Positions 9,164 through 20,546 of a stretch of 64,000 nucleotides of DNA are shown piece by piece (positions within the stretch are counted from its first letter, which is position 1; each line of letters starts with the position of its first letter). This DNA is from Mycoplasma sp. (GTDB taxonomy: Bacteria > Bacillota_I > Bacilli_A > Mycoplasmatales > Metamycoplasmataceae), in the NCBI GenBank assembly GCA_024721275.1, contig JAMPIX010000001.1, forward strand, positions 1-64,000, written 5' to 3'. The position numbers were made by a program, and so were the translations under genes. The notes beneath the pieces are model-generated. The model was not told the origin of the DNA and searched no databases. It was given only the letters and a program-made list of their open reading frames with translations.

Positions 9164-12079
9164 ATGAAAAAGAAAAAAGCAATATTAAATTTTGGATTGG
9201 CTACAATGACAGCCGGTTCAGCAGCTGTGGTTGGTGTTGTCGCAGCTTGTGGTACCTCATCAGGTTCTGATCAATCTGATCAAGTAAAAATAGATGGTTC
9301 TAGTCAAAAAGACATTTTAAGTGCATTAAAATTAGTACCAAGTAAAGATTCAAAAATCCCAACTCGACCAAGTGATAAAATCACTACAGTTAATGGATTG
9401 GAAAATGTTATTATTAAAATTACAAAATGAAAAGTTGATGATTCTTTAGGAATATTAACATTTACTGCAAATATCTCTAAGGAAGGTTTAACTGCTAAAG
9501 ATATAGATATTACAACATTATGAAAAAAAGCTGATTCTTCTACACCAGAAGCAAATCAAAATCAAGATGCTTCACAATCTAATGAAAATAATCCTGTAGT
9601 TCCTTCTACAGTAAAACAAGTAACAAATAACAACGCTCCTGTAGCTAATACAAATGTTGCTCCGGTATCTCAAACAACAAATAACAATGCTCCTGTAGCT
9701 AATACAAATGTTGCTCCGGTATCTCAAGCAGCAAATAACAATGCTCCTGTAGCTAATACAAATGTAGTTCCAGTGTCACAAACAATTGGCACAATTCAAA
9801 TATCAAATGATTCAACAAATTCATTAAGACCTTTATGACATGTTAATGGTTTAACAACAATTGCAACACAGGATGAATTAAATAAACAACTTAACCAATT
9901 GCAAACATTAGCACACTTTTCATTACCTGCAGGCGGATACGGAGTGAAACCTCCTAGAATGTTAAGAATAACTGGTGCTGAAGGACATGCTACAATAACA
10001 CCTATTAGTGATGTTTCAGGATTATTTACAATCTCAATGTCTAAAATTTCTATAGATTCAAATGGTAATCAAAGAATAGTGGATTTACCTAATATAGCTA
10101 ACGCAGCAGTTAACAATGGTGATCATGTGCTTTTAAGAGTTAGAGCAAAAGATGGATCAAATGTTAATGGTGCTAAAGTAGGAATTTTTAATTATACCGT
10201 TGGAGGATTATCACTTGGTTCACAAGGACAAGCTCAACAAGTGAGTGGAGAAAATAATCCATCAATAATAAATGATGGTGAAAATGGATTATTATGAGGA
10301 AGATTAAGATCAGGACAAGCTACATTAGATGATTATAAAAAAATAATTTCTTTATTCAAACAAGGTGGAATAGTTCAAAGTAAAATTGGTGAATCCTTAA
10401 AAAATGAAATTAGATCATTCAAAATTCCAACAAGCTTAGGAGATAGGGTTCATAAAGCGCATAATCCAATGCCAAATCACGTTGAAGCTCCTTTCATAGA
10501 TATTACAACAGCAAATTCAAGTGTTACAAACTACGATGTAACAAAATATCCATATGCAACACTAGCGTTCTCTCAAATTGCAAGTAAATCTGGATGAGAT
10601 GAATCAAATTGAGGTGGATCAACACCAATGTTTGATAATGGAGCAGCTGGAGAAACTGCTAATACAGATTACATAGGTCTTATAAACAAAATTAGAGACG
10701 CAGGCGGAGATGTTGCATTAAGTTTTGGTGGTTCGGGAGGAAAAGCTTTCTGAGAAAAAGCAGATCCTATTGTAGCAGCAGCGCAACTATATAATATGGT
10801 TAAAGAATATAAAATTACTAGAATTGATTATGATATTGAAACACCAGGTACTCAAGATCAAGATGCTTTAAATGTTTTATCTATGGCTACAGCATTAGTA
10901 CAACAAAAAATTGCTGCAGATGCAGTTAAAGATCCTCAACAATGAACATCTGAATTGCAAGTTCAAATAACAGCCGCAACAGATACTGATGGTATGACAC
11001 CATATGCTGGATTAAGATCTATTAATACTATGCTTGATAACGGAGTTAAAATTCATTCAATTAATGCTATGGCAATGATGATGAAAAAAACTGATGCTGC
11101 TGGTCAACCACTTCCAACACTATGAGATAAAGTTCGTTCTGGAGTAATGACATTAGAGCAACAAGTTGCTTCTATATATCAAAAACATGGATTAAATTTA
11201 ACTGAAGAGCAAATATGAAGCAGTTTAGGATTTACATTTAATATTTCATCTGATACATGAAAAGGTGAAATAATGTCTCAAGCTGATCTAGATAGTATGA
11301 AAACATTTGCACGTGAAAAAAAATTAGCATTTGTTGGTTACTGATCAATTAATGATGATAATGCAGATGGAGTTCTTGGTCACGGAACACCTGCAGGAGC
11401 AAATAATTTATACGGTTCAGGAGTTGTTCAAAATACTCTTCATGATACATTCGATAATATTCAAGATCAACCTATACAAGAAGTTCAACTTTCAAATTCA
11501 AATAATTTACTTGCTCAAAAACTAAATAATTATTATGGTAATACATCAAATACAAAGAAAACATTAGTTGATGCTATGAATAATGCAAAAACACCTGCAG
11601 AAAATAGAAAAAGTAACGCTGGTGTATTCTTAGCTCATCCAGACAACATAATTATTGATATAAGTTCTGTAGATGGTACTAAACATATGTATAGAGCAAA
11701 ATGAGAAGCATCAAAACCACCTTCTCAAGTGACTGCAGATAATGCTGTCTGAGAAGATTTAGGTTCTGTACCAAGTGATGCATCTATAAATGTTGCTTTA
11801 GGAATAGATAACCTTAAAGCAAAAGCGCTTGCAGATGCACATACATCACCATTTATTTATACATATAACGAAGATGGAACAAAAATCAATTCTGGTGTTT
11901 CTAATGGTTTTGAATCATACTTATGAGGACACTCATCAATCGAACTTTTCATGAAAGACAAAGCATATATAAAAGATGATATAGTTAATTTTGATGGAGC
12001 ATTATGAAAAGCAAAATACTGGGTAAATAAATCTCCAAGTGTTGATCCAGCACCATGAATGAAAATAGCTGATTTATAA
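9164..12079 (+). CDS. Secreted lipoprotein with GH18 chitinase-like domain and chitin-binding module
   Basis: A 971-residue surface lipoprotein. A signal peptide ends in a lipobox with Cys29 (GVVAAC). Next comes a lipoprotein-17-type repeat domain (VNGLENVIIKITKW...LTFTANISKEGL), a spacer with three copies of a 16-residue NNNAPVANTNVAPVSQ unit, and a GH18-type barrel. The barrel shows the SxGG strand (S520-FGG) and the catalytic DxDxE as D555-Y-D557-I-E559, with the more distal first Asp of DxxDxDxE replaced by Thr. The C-terminus has two aromatic-rich CBM5/12-like segments (MYRAKWEASKPP... and ALWKAKYWVNKSP...). Chitin hydrolysis or binding at the cell surface is inferred. The N-terminal ATG at 9164 is chosen over GTG 9155 because of the Shine-Dalgarno and signal peptide. 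The frame is open throughout using TGA as Trp. Confidence 0.85.
9621..9782 (+). repeat. Three 48-bp coding repeats in the chitinase linker
   Basis: Three nearly identical 48-bp units encode NNNAPVANTNVAPVSQ-type 16-residue repeats between the lipoprotein domain and the catalytic domain. Such in-frame repeats can change copy number by slippage and lengthen or shorten the stalk that presents the enzyme. Confidence 0.8.
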
Positions 12080-12101
12080 AATATTTATGTTTTAAAAATA
12101 G

Positions 12102-12140
12102 AAAAATACAATGCAAATTAGGTGTTGTATTTTTTTTGTA
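12102..12140 (+). terminator. Intrinsic terminator after the first chitinase gene
   Basis: An AATACAA / TTGTATT stem with a 13-nt loop is followed by a run of eight T. It lies 25 bp past the stop at 12079. Confidence 0.7.
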
Positions 12141-12234
12141 ATAAATTTCATTATTTTTAATATTTTTGTGAAAAATAACAACACTAAGTGATAAGATTAA
12201 ATTGGAGCATTGCTCAAATATAAAGGGAGAAAAA

Positions 12235-15200
12235 ATGAAATTTAAAATCTTATATTAAATCTTGGATTAGCAACAATGACAGCTAGTACAACAGCTGTTG
12301 TTGGTGTTGTTGCATCTTGTGATGTAACTACAAATTCAGATCAAAGCAAATTAGATGGAGCTAGTCAAGCAAATGTATTGCAAGCACTTGGATTGCAACC
12401 AAGTCAAGACTCAGCAATTCCAGCACAACCTGCTGATAAAATTGCAACAGTAAACGGATTAGAAAATGTTGTTATTAAAATTACAAAATGAACACCAAAT
12501 ACAAATACAGGTGTATTATCATTTACAGCAACACTTTCTAAAGAAGGGTTAGTTTCAAAAGATATTAAAATTACAACATCATGAAAAAGTGGTGATACAC
12601 CACCAGCAACTGAAAATGGAAAAGTTGCATTAGCTGATAATCATACAATAGCAGGTAAATTAATTACTTCTGTAGCAACAGATCAATTTACTGTTGTTAT
12701 TCCAACAGGAACAACTTTAGGAACAACAGATGATATGATATTATCACTTATTAAATCAAAATTTGTTGGAGTTGGAGAACTAAGAGTTAATGCAAAGAAT
12801 CCATCAAATCAAGCTCCGACAGGAGACATATCTACTCCTGGTGGACCATATGAATATGTAATTCAAGATCCAGGTAAAGGTGGTAAAACAGATACTGCAA
12901 CATTAGCTATTACAGTTAAAAGTGATGTACCAAATACAGATGGAAATGTTCAGTTAAATTCAGGAGCAGCTATTACCGGAACAGGAAAACAATTTAGCGT
13001 TGAACTTCCAGTAGGAGCTAGTGTTGGAACAGATCCAACTATGATTAACGGATTAATTGCTTCACAATTCAATGGTGTTGGTCCGCCATCTGCAGCAGTT
13101 AAAGCTGGAAGTCAAGCATTACCTACATGAGCAATTTCAGCACCTGGAACATTCCATTATATTATTACCGACCCAGGTCAAGGTGATGGAGCAACAGCAG
13201 ATAATGCTGAATTAACAATTGTAGTTAAAGGACAAGATCCAATTCCTACACTAGGTGGTAGAATTGATGTAGTAAATGATTCAACAGATCGTTTAAGACC
13301 ATTATGACATGTTGATGGAATGACAACAATTATTACACCAGATGAGTTAAACAAACAACTTAATGCTTTACAAACATTAGCACACTTTTCATTACCAGCA
13401 GGTGGATATGGAGTACAAGTACCTAGAATGTTAGAAGTAACTGGTACAGAGGGTCATGCAAACATAGCACCTATTAGTGATCCTTCAGGATTATTTACAC
13501 TTTCAATGCAAAAAATAGTTACTAATGAAAAAGATGGAACTACTAAAATAGTAGATTTACCTAATATTGCTGATACAGATGTTAAAAATGGTGATCAAGT
13601 ACTTCTAAAAATTCATGCAAATGATGGATCAACTGTTAATGGTGCATCAGTAGGAATTTACAAATTCCAAGTTGGTGGATTAGGATTTGACTTAAAAGGA
13701 CAAACTCAACAAGTTAGATCTGGAAATAGTGCAGATCCAGGACCAGAGTCAATTGATGATGGTGAAAGTGGAGCACTATGAAATAGATTAAGAGAAGGAC
13801 AAGCTACATTAGATAATTATGATAAAACAATTTCGTTATTCAAACAAGGTGGAATAGTTCAAAGTAAACTTGGTCAATCATTAAATGATAATGTTACTTC
13901 ATTCCAAATTCCAACAAGCTTAGGTGATAGAGTTCATGCAGCTAAAACACCAATGCCAAATCACGTTGAAGCTCCTTTCTTAGATATAACAACAGCACAT
14001 TCAACAGTTGCAAATTATAATGTAACAAAATATCCATATGCAACACTAGCATTTTCACAACTTCAGAAAATGAAAGGTTGAAATAAATCAACATGAGGTG
14101 GATCAACACCAATGTTTGATAATAATGTAACAAAAGAAACTGCTAATAGTGATTACATAGGTCTTATAAATAAAATTAGAGACGCAGGTGGAGATGTCGC
14201 ACTAAGTTTTGGTGGAGTAGCAGGGAAAGCTTTCTGAGAAAAAGCAGATCCGGTTGTAGCAGCAGCACAACTATATGATATTGTTAAAGAATACAAAATT
14301 ACAAGAGTTGATTACGATATTGAAACAACAGACACTCAAGACAAACACGCATTAGATGTTTTAGGAATGGCAACAGCTTTAGTACAACAAAAAATTGCAG
14401 CTGATGCAGTTAAAAATCCAGGACAATGAACATCTGAATTACAAATCCAAATAACTGCTGCAACAGATACTGATGGTATGACAGCATATGGTGGATTACA
14501 AATTATTAGCACTTTATTAGAAAATGGAGTTAATCGATGCCATGACAATGATGATGAAAGATGCTGATGCTAGTCCAACATTATGAGATAAAGTTCATTC
14601 TGGATTAATAACAGTAGAACAACAAATGGCTAAAATATATCAAGAAAACGGTATAAGTATGACTGAAGAGCAAATATGAAGTGCTTTAGGATTCACATTT
14701 AATATGTCTTCTGATACATGACCTCATGAAATAATGAACCAAGCAGATCTAGATAGTATGAAGGCATTTGCCCGTGAGAAAAAATTAGCATTTGTTGGTT
14801 ACTGATCAATTGGTGACGATAATACAGATGGAGTTGCCGGTCATGGAGCACCTGAAGGAGCCAATAAGTTTTATGGTACAGGGGCTGTTCAAGCTACTCT
14901 TGGTGATACATTTAATGGTATGCAAGATGAACTAGTACAGGAAATTCAAATTTCAAATCCAACTGATGTTGTTATTAAAACTTAAATGAATATTACGCTG
15001 GAGATACAAATCCAATGGGTGCATTAGTTAATCAAATTAATGATGCAAAAACTCCAGAAGAAAATAGACAAGCAAATAAAGGAGTATTCCGTGCAATTGG
15101 TGGTTCTATAATTCTTGATGTAAGTAAATTAGATGGTACAACACACATGTATAGAGCAAAATGAGAAGCATCATCACCTCCTTCACAAACAATAGCAACA

Positions 15201-15545
15201 GATGATGTTTGAGAAGATTTAGGTACATTACCAAGTAATGAATCTATGAATGTAGCATTAGGTGTAGTTAATCTTCAAGCAAAAGAACGTGCTGATGCGA
15301 ATACATCACCATTGATTTATACATACAATGAAGATGGAACACCAATCGATAGTGGAAATACTGAATCTAAAAGTTGAAACGAATATTCATGAGGTAATAT
15401 ATTGATAGCAGCATATGTGCCTATGAAAATTTATTGAGGTGGAGACATAGTTCAATTTGAAAGCGGATTATGACAAGCAAAACAATGAACAAATAAATCT
15501 CCAGTTGAAGCTAATACATTATGAATAAGAATTGGTTCAATATAA
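12235..15545 (+). pseudogene. Second GH18 chitinase-like lipoprotein, frame broken at three places
   Basis: A close paralogue of the preceding gene, about 1,100 codons if repaired. It has a lipobox signal peptide (GVVASC), the lipoprotein-17-like domain, two tandem domains of about 85 residues (12618-12930 and 12942-13230; each ends with a Y-E-Y/F-H-Y...DPGxG motif) in place of the NNNAPV repeats, and the GH18 domain with SFGG and VDYDIE, then CBM-like C-terminal segments. The frame is interrupted by a missing A in the signal peptide (near 12245), an 11-bp deletion at 14532 that removes the K-I-H-S equivalent, and a missing A in a four-A run at 14977-14980. Each is deduced by aligning to the intact copy. 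It may be a decaying gene, a phase-variable gene or uncorrected assembly error between paralogues. Confidence 0.75.
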
Positions 15546-15575
15546 AGTAATTCTTCTTTAAAAAATAATTAAATC

Positions 15576-15612
15576 AAAAAAATATAACATGATCGCGTGT
15601 TATATTTTTTTG
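15576..15612 (+). terminator. Strong intrinsic terminator
   Basis: Stem AAAAAATATAACA pairs with TGTTATATTTTTT around an 8-nt loop (tgatcgcg), with a terminal T run. It ends the second chitinase gene, and the A-rich left arm could serve the other strand too. Confidence 0.85.
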
Positions 15613-15785
15613 ATATTTATCAGTTATAGAAACATTTAAACATAATTTTGATAGTCAAAACTACACATTATGTAATTTTTTACAATATCTATTATTTTTT
15701 GGTAAAAAGAAACAAAATTGATTATAATTACTTATAAAGAGCAAGTCTCTCAAAAATTAATAATTAGATTTCGAAAGGAAACAAT

Positions 15786-16915
15786 ATGAAAATTATAAAA
15801 AAATTAGGTTTGGGGTTTGCTACATTAGCAAGTGTCGGTACAATAGCAGCAGTTGTTTCATGTAATGAAATTACAGATGATAGTGGACAAATAGCTAATC
15901 AATCAAAACTAGATAACATTACACAAGATCAAGTGCTTCAAGCATTAAGATTAAAAGAAAATTCAGATCAACAAGCAACAGCTCCAACTCAACCAGAAGA
16001 TAAAGTTGTTACAATAAATGGGTTAGAACAAGTAAGTGTAAAAATTGAAAATTGAAATATTGATGAAGTTACTAAAACAGTATCATTTCAAGCAATTCTT
16101 TCTAAAGAAGGGCTTAATTCAAAAACATTAAGAATTAATTATACTTTTGAAGAAAATCCTATTGTCCAAATGTAGAAGATGGAAATGTTCAATTATCAAA
16201 AAATCCAAGAATTGCTGGACAATTAATTACTTCAAACGGTCCTAACAGTTTTGTTCTAAATATTCCAAGAGCTACTGGAATAAGTTTAGGTGCAACAAAT
16301 GATGATGTTTTAAATAATCTTAAAGAAGGATTTGTAGGTGTTGGTGAACTTACAATTGCTGCAGCAGATCCTAATAATCAAATTAAAATTGGAGAAATTG
16401 GAGATACAGGAGGTCCTTATGAATATAAAATCACTGATCATGGTAAAGGTGGGATACCAAATGTAGCTAAACTTACAGTTTTTATAGCCGAAAGTAGAAG
16501 CTTTTTAGTTAATCAAACATTTGCTTCTAATGTAGGTTCAGGAGCTTTACAAACTGTATATAATTTTGGTTCAACATTTGTTAATAACTCACCAATATAT
16601 ATAGAGGTTTCTATTAAATGAGCAGATAATAATACACCAGGTCCAAATAATAGTGGATTCCAAATTTTCCATTATGATGCTGGATTCAATAATTCAAAAA
16701 ATTCAGATGAAAACTCATATAAGCCTTTGATTCCTACTATACCAAGTAATGTAGAAATAAGAACAAGAATAGATGTTTCATGAGATGATGAAGGATTCAA
16801 AATGACACCAATTGTAGATGTAATTGGTTCAGATGGTAATGTTACAAGCGAAGTTCATACCGATGTTAGTTTTATTAAATCTATGACAATTAGAATTGGA
16901 TATGATAATCAATAA
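15786..16915 (+). pseudogene. Third family lipoprotein without a catalytic domain; one frameshift
   Basis: Shares the architecture of the two neighbours but stops before any GH18 domain; about 376 residues if repaired. It begins MKIIKKLGLGFATLAS with lipobox AAVVSC, then the lipoprotein-17-like domain (INGLEQVSVKIENW...ILSKEGL) and a single domain of the type found twice in the second chitinase (FVGVGELTIAAADPNN...GGPYEYKITDHGKGG). The C-terminal beta-rich region of about 145 residues is unrecognised and could bind a ligand. The reading frame shifts near 16165, where 'attgtccaaatgtag' should read as V-P-N-V-E-D if one T is restored. A Shine-Dalgarno gaaagga precedes the ATG. Confidence 0.65.
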
Positions 16916-16944
16916 AATAATTAGGATTTAATCAAATAAAAAGT

Positions 16945-16980
16945 AAAAAATACAACACCAAATGATGTTGTATTTTTTAA
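16945..16980. terminator. Bidirectional terminator between convergent genes
   Basis: AAAAAATACAACA and TGTTGTATTTTTT form a 12-13 bp stem with an 8-nt loop. A and T runs on either side let it stop transcription from the lipoprotein gene (plus) and from the acid phosphatase gene (minus), which converge here. Confidence 0.85.
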
Positions 16981-16996
16981 TAATTAAGTATAAAAA

Positions 16997-18181
16997 TTAG
17001 TTTTTGGGATTTCTTGGATTAACTCATGTTTTTGAACCATCTCAAGAATCATCTGTTAATACTTTAATGTATTGTTCATATTGTGATTTTCCAGCTGCTT
17101 TAGCATCTGTTCTGATTGAATCATCTCATCCACCATACATTGTATTTCCACCTATTAAAACATAACCTTCATTTCATGCTTCGTCAGTTCAAGTACCTGG
17201 AGCACCATTTGAACCTGGTGTATAAATTTGACCTTTACTTTCTGTTGAACCAAATAATGATTTTAAATGATCATTGAAAACTTTAGTTCTATTTGCATTT
17301 GATGTATGTCTTGTTGCAAGATCATTAAAGTCATCAATGTTATCACCCATTCTCATTACTGTTTTAAGTACTACTGCATTTCCGCTAGCGATTGCTGTTC
17401 CATCTGGTTTTTTTGCACCTGATAAATCATAACCAGTTGTTTTCTTATTCATTGTATCCATACGTGTTTCTTTGTTAGTATGCACAATTTCTCCATTTAC
17501 AACATTTGGTGTCATTCATGGTTTATCTGCAGTTGGATTAATTCCTTGCATTCAAAATGTTCAGTCTTGTAAATATTGAGGTTTAACTCCAAGAAGTTCT
17601 AAGTTCTTCTTAGTACCTTCTCTTGCTGCTCCTGTAGGATTATCTACTGTTGCAGAAGGATCGAACATTTCTCTATCAGAGTTATACATTACAACTCCTC
17701 CGTGTTCTCATACATAATTGATAAAATCAATAGCACCTTGTATTTTTTCAGCTTGTCCTGCTGAAGATCAATTTCTAAATAATTCTGGTGAATATCCGTT
17801 TCCAGAAATAGTTCCATAATTTTCTTGTGCTATATTAGATAAAATTGTTTCATCTAGATCCACAAATACAACTGGTATTGATTTTCCTTGATCAGGATTT
17901 GAAACAACACCTGTTGTTGCATCAACTTTTGTATCATCAAACATTGTTTGTGATTTTAATTGATTAAACATTAATCTAGCCGCTGTAAATTCTGTTTGTC
18001 CCATTGCTTTGAATTCTGCACTATCTGTTACTCATGCTTGTCCTGCAACATGAGGATCTTGTTTTGTAGTTGTTGATGGAGTATCTGAAGTATCACTACC
18101 ACATGAAGCAACAACAAACATCGGTGTAACACTAAGCATTAACCCACCTGTTGAAAGTATTATTTTTTTATTTTTCGTCAT
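16997..18181 (-). CDS. Acid phosphatase lipoprotein, e(P4)/class C family
   Basis: A 394-residue surface lipoprotein with signal peptide and lipobox (FVVASC), related to the HAD-superfamily class C acid phosphatases such as Haemophilus e(P4). These dephosphorylate nucleoside monophosphates and other phosphomonoesters outside the cell so that nucleosides can be imported. The HAD motif I appears as VFVDLDETIL; further blocks include YNSDRE (motif II region) and MRMGDNIDDF (acidic motif IV). Several tryptophans are TGA. The Shine-Dalgarno region gagaaaa precedes the ATG at 18181. It fits the salvage lifestyle suggested by the deoxynucleoside kinases and purA/purB in the window. Confidence 0.85.
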
Positions 18182-18266
18182 ATTTTCTCTTTTCTCAATT
18201 TATTTTTTTTCATAATTATTATAAGATATGAAAATATTGATACTTTAAAAGTGCTTTTATAATTAA

Positions 18267-18297
18267 AAAAATACCCCTGTATAAGAGTATTTTTTAT
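18267..18297 (-). terminator. Terminator of the rpmH-rnpA-yidC operon
   Basis: On the minus strand AATACTC pairs with GGGTATT (one G-T pair) and is followed by TTTTTTT. It sits immediately past the yidC stop. Confidence 0.6.
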
Positions 18298-18298
18298 T

Positions 18299-19963
18299 TT
18301 AAAGTATATTAGGCGTTTGTATAAAGCTTTTCTTTTTGTTTTTCGACATATGCTTGATTATGTAATGGTTTAATATATTTTGACCCATGGTATACATGGC
18401 CGAGAATATTAAGTATATTTGTAATCCAGCATTAGTTATTACCGCAAATAATGCAACAACAATTAACATAATGTTTTGTGTTTTATTTTGTTTTTTCATT
18501 GCCGCTTTTTGATGAACATTCATACGTTTACTTCTAATCCATGAGAAGTATCGAGGTACGAGGGCGGATGACATTTGGAATAACAGTGATAAGAATAATA
18601 ATAATAAATATTGGAAATGACCTGCAAATAATTCACGCCAAGAAGTGGCTCCAAATTGAATACCATTTATTACCGATGATTTTATATGTGGAACAGAACT
18701 AACAACACGCCACATCGAAATTAATATAGGCATCGAAATAAAGGAGGCGGCTATTGTACCAAACGGAGATATATTTTCCTTTTTATATAATTCGGACGTT
18801 TCAGTACGTTTTCTTTGTTGCATTTGTTTATTATCTTTATAAGGTTCATATTTTGCATTAATTTGTGCAACTTTACCTTGTAATTCTTGTTGTTTTACCA
18901 TCTGGAGAGTTGATTTAAATGAAATTAAATAAGCGATTGTTTTAACGATTATAACTATAATAAATATTACTAAAACAGTTTCTCAACCGCCCAATCCCGT
19001 TCCTATTCCAGCTAACATTATATTTGCTAATTTAGCTAGTGGTCAAACGAATAAAGCATAAAAAGGACCAATTCTTCATGAATCTCCTCATGTTGTTATA
19101 GCTCTTGATACATATCCAGAATTATAAATTGATAATGTTCCATTATCTCTATTAACAGAAATGGTAACTAAGTTAGATGATACTTGTAAATCTAATTTCA
19201 TTCCAGTTAATAAAACAGCATTATCAATAGAATTATTTACTTGTGTCTCAGTTAAGTTTGTATCTTGGCTTATTCTTACTAATAAGTATTTAAATATAGA
19301 TGCTCTAAAATATTCATCCATTTGATCGAGTGTTGGATTGTTTGTTGGTCTAACAGCATCAACGAAACTAATATTTTTCTTTGCATATTTCAATGTTGAA
19401 GGAATTAATATTGTTCCAAAATCTTGAATTTGAGTTTGAGTATCTGAAAAGACAAAGTATTGTCCATTTGTAGATTTAGCTATAGGATTTGCATTATCTC
19501 CTTCAATTCTTAAAGATTGAGTTCTGCCTTTTCATGCTCTTGATTTATCTGAAGTATAATAACCACCTCATGTTCCACCATTTGCTTCTACTTGTTTATG
19601 GATTGCATCTAATGTTGCTACATCATTAGAATGTTCAGGACCTCAGCCCTTTGCATTATCAGTACTATTTGATAATCAGTAATTTTCTTCTGCATCATAG
19701 GTAAATCCATCTGGTTCAAATTTTGTAGAAACAACATGTGGAGCTACATCATTTTTTCCATCATAAAATTCAATTCCTGCACCAGATTTTTTATCTGCTC
19801 TAATCACAAATGATTGAGCACAACCTGTAAGAGCTAAAACAAATAAAGAAATAAATAGAAAAATTCTAGTTATTTTAAAACTTATTTTAAAATAATTAGC
19901 TTTTTTTTCTTTTTTATTATTGTTTGGATTATTTTGCTGAAATCACTTATATCTATTTTCCAT
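18299..19963 (-). CDS. yidC: Membrane protein insertase YidC/OxaI
   Basis: Inserts and folds membrane proteins with or without SecYEG; 554 residues. An N-terminal membrane anchor with lipobox-like LALTGC, a Mollicute-type extracellular domain of about 270 residues, then the OxaI core starting near GIGTGLGGWETVLVIFIIV, with the cytoplasmic hairpin KVAQINAKYEPYKDNKQMQQRK and later transmembrane helices, ending in a basic tail. It starts directly after the rnpA stop (TAA then ATG), as in the usual rpmH-rnpA-yidC operon. Unusually, the 3' 600 bp (18299-18905) use TGG for all three tryptophans and mostly CGN for arginine, whereas the 5' part uses TGA and AGA, hinting at recombination with a foreign yidC. 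Confidence 0.92.
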
Positions 19964-20299
19964 TTATTTCTTTCTTTCTACTTGCTCTAATAGAATTTTT
20001 AATTTATCATGCAATTTATCAAATGCATTATTTTCAATGACTTTCTTTCTAGCTATTATCACTATATCAAAAGGAACATTAAATATATTTATCTTATCTA
20101 AAATATGTCTAATTTTTCTTCTAACTTTATTTCTTCCGACAGCATTAATAAATTTTTTTGAAACAGAAAGTCCATATCTTGTATTTTCTAAATTGTTATT
20201 TTTATAATAAACAACATAATATGAATTAATAAATTGTTTACCTGTTCCAATTACTTTTTGAAAATCAGTATTTTTTCTAAGTCTATTTCTTATGTGCAT
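19964..20299 (-). CDS. rnpA: Ribonuclease P protein component
   Basis: The basic protein subunit of RNase P that helps the RNA subunit remove 5' leaders of tRNAs; 111 residues. It begins [16 protein letters not shown] and carries the conserved RNxxRR-type helix [13 protein letters not shown], preceded by [16 protein letters not shown]. The gene overlaps the end of rpmH by 17 bp in another frame and abuts yidC, the conserved operon arrangement. The RNA subunit gene rnpB is not in this window. Confidence 0.93.
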   Translation of the reverse strand: MHIRNRLRKNTDFQKVIGTGKQFINSYYVVYYKNNNLENTRYGLSVSKKFINAVGRNKVRRKIRHILDKINIFNVPFDIVIIARKKVIENNAFDKLHDKLKILLEQVERKK

Positions 20300-20438
20300 T
20301 ATCAGACACTGTTAAATTGTGTCTACCTTTAGCTCTTCTAGCAGCCAATACTTTTTTTCCACCTTTTGTAGACATTCTTGCTCTGAAACCATGTGTCTTT
20401 GCGTGTTTTCTTTTTGATGGTTGATATGTTCTTTTCAT
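20283..20438 (-). CDS. rpmH: 50S ribosomal protein L34
   Basis: A 51-residue basic ribosomal protein too short for most ORF finders. It reads [17 protein letters not shown] and continues with [11 protein letters not shown] and [10 protein letters not shown], the near-invariant L34 signature. It is slightly longer than the usual 44-48 residues because of the tail SDNAHKK. Its 3' end overlaps the start of rnpA. A Shine-Dalgarno-like AAGGAG lies upstream of the ATG. In most bacteria rpmH is next to dnaA, but here it is about 20 kb from dnaA. Confidence 0.95.
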   Translation of the reverse strand: MKRTYQPSKRKHAKTHGFRARMSTKGGKKVLAARRAKGRHNLTVSDNAHKK

Positions 20439-20546
20439 AATTCTCCTTATTAATTTTCATAATTTTAATATGAACTAAATATAATAAAAAGTATAACAAA
20501 AAAAGAAGTATATATGTTAAATTATGTATTTTATATTTTTTGAAAA

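Noticed and set aside
13942-14548. Antisense open frames across the second chitinase gene
   Set aside because: They are shadows of the sense coding sequence, without ribosome sites or recognisable motifs.
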